A program made the position numbers and the translations under genes. A stretch of DNA of 64,000 nt from Xanthomonas sp. 10-10 (GTDB taxonomy: Bacteria > Pseudomonadota > Gammaproteobacteria > Xanthomonadales > Xanthomonadaceae): NCBI RefSeq assembly GCF_040182365.1, contig NZ_CP144460.1, positions 1,550,001-1,614,000 of the forward strand, given 5' to 3'. The notes under the pieces are model-generated. The model saw nothing but the letters and a program-made list of their open reading frames with translations, did no database searches and was not told where the DNA came from. Below, in pieces: positions 63,566 through 64,000 of the stretch. The stretch's first letter is position 1. Each line of letters opens with the position of its first letter.

Positions 63566-64000
63566 CGGCGCAATCCCGTCCTGTTCCCAGCATGACGCAT
63601 GGGCACGGTGGATGTGACCGATACGATGTGGTGGTGGGCGGATGCGGCCTTGGAGACGCCGGTCAACGATCATGCACGGGCGCAGCCGAGCCGATGCTCC
63701 ATCGACCGGGGCTGGCCCGGCTCTTCAACGCATGAGGACACGGTCCGCAGCGAACGCATTGTTGGTGTCGCCAGGTGGGTCACCCGGTCCCGGCAGTAGC
63801 GGCATGACACGATCGGTACCGGCGACCGCAAGCGATAACGGTCGAGCGACTGCCGACCGCGACCGGGTCTGAGCCGCATCGACGGCGCATGATGGCCGCC
63901 GTCCGCGCCGAACCCACCGTCGGTGTCGATCCACTGATCGACCTGCATCCCAGGTAGCGGCGCAGTGGGGACGTGCCTGTAGCCATGGTGGGCAGCGAGC
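63566..64000. other. Region to the right edge, no gene supported
   Basis: 435 bp upstream of the sigma factor. Several short open frames overlap on both strands, but none has a ribosome site, recognisable motif or convincing codon pattern. The sigma-factor promoter should be in the left part. A gene continuing past the window edge cannot be excluded. Confidence 0.4.

Noticed and set aside
63566-64000. Several short overlapping open frames at the right edge
   Set aside because: No motif, ribosome site or consistent codon use; probably intergenic.
1-64000. Search for CRISPR arrays, tRNA/rRNA genes, insertion sequences and prophage
   Set aside because: No regularly spaced direct repeats, cloverleaf-like sequences, transposase/integrase proteins or phage genes were found by reading.

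Overview
The window is high-GC chromosomal DNA from a gammaproteobacterium of the genus Xanthomonas or a very close relative. The species was judged by eye, without a database. The main signs are a second LexA with the operator TGTACAAATGTACA heading an imuA-imuB-dnaE2 mutagenesis operon, a protein ending in the Xanthomonas type IV secretion signal domain (XVIPCD), a bacterial M2 (ACE-like) peptidase, a large TonB-dependent receptor, a glycine-riboswitch-controlled gcvP and a minCDE operon. I see no rRNA, tRNA, CRISPR, insertion sequence or prophage. Most of the window reads as core chromosome. The accessory-looking parts are the toxin-antitoxin pair, the Imm21-like gene, the XVIPCD protein and a family of dispersed intergenic repeats.

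Layout. Positions 1-5.3 kb: the end of a TonB receptor, a secreted histidine acid phosphatase and a secreted endonuclease/exonuclease/phosphatase-fold enzyme with a C-terminal jacalin-type lectin domain. 5.5-6.25 kb: a Doc toxin with an AbrB/MazE-type antitoxin. 6.3-12.4 kb: lexA2-imuA-imuB-dnaE2, the SOS mutagenesis cassette. 13-21.8 kb: an HDOD protein, a secreted unknown, an OPT transporter, an outer-membrane protein, an S9 peptidase flanked by inverted copies of a repeat, and another secreted unknown. 21.9-28.4 kb: a PAS-AraC regulator, an Imm21-like protein, catalase KatE, an aldo/keto reductase and a lipoprotein carboxylesterase. 28.8-33.8 kb: gcvP with its tandem glycine riboswitch, a Bcr/CflA-type exporter and a small unknown. 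34.2-38.3 kb: the XVIPCD effector candidate and the M2 peptidase.

38.4-44.9 kb: an envelope-modification locus with a GT39/ArnT-like transferase, a PAP2 phosphatase and an EptA-like phosphoethanolamine transferase on the minus strand, and an OmpR-type response regulator and its histidine kinase diverging on the plus strand. 45-48 kb: a metallopeptidase-like protein, then GNAT-minC-minD-minE read on the minus strand. 48.3-52.8 kb: a DesK/NarL-type two-component pair, an SRPBCC-like protein, a DUF423 protein and an AlkA-like glycosylase. 52.9-57.5 kb, minus strand: a FAD oxidase, an M15 peptidase, a PH-like membrane protein, and a compact SPFH-membrane-Arc operon preceded by a perfect 17-bp palindrome. 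57.6-64 kb: purT, a lipoprotein phosphatase-fold enzyme, bpt (N-end-rule leucyltransferase), a secreted EF-hand protein, and an ECF sigma factor with a fused membrane region, coupled by a 4-bp overlap to a tiny membrane ORF.

The least explained items are the SPFH-membrane-Arc operon with its own candidate operator, the tiny gene coupled to the membrane-fused sigma factor, the XVIPCD protein with no recognisable immunity gene beside it, and the dispersed repeat whose inverted copies flank the S9 peptidase.
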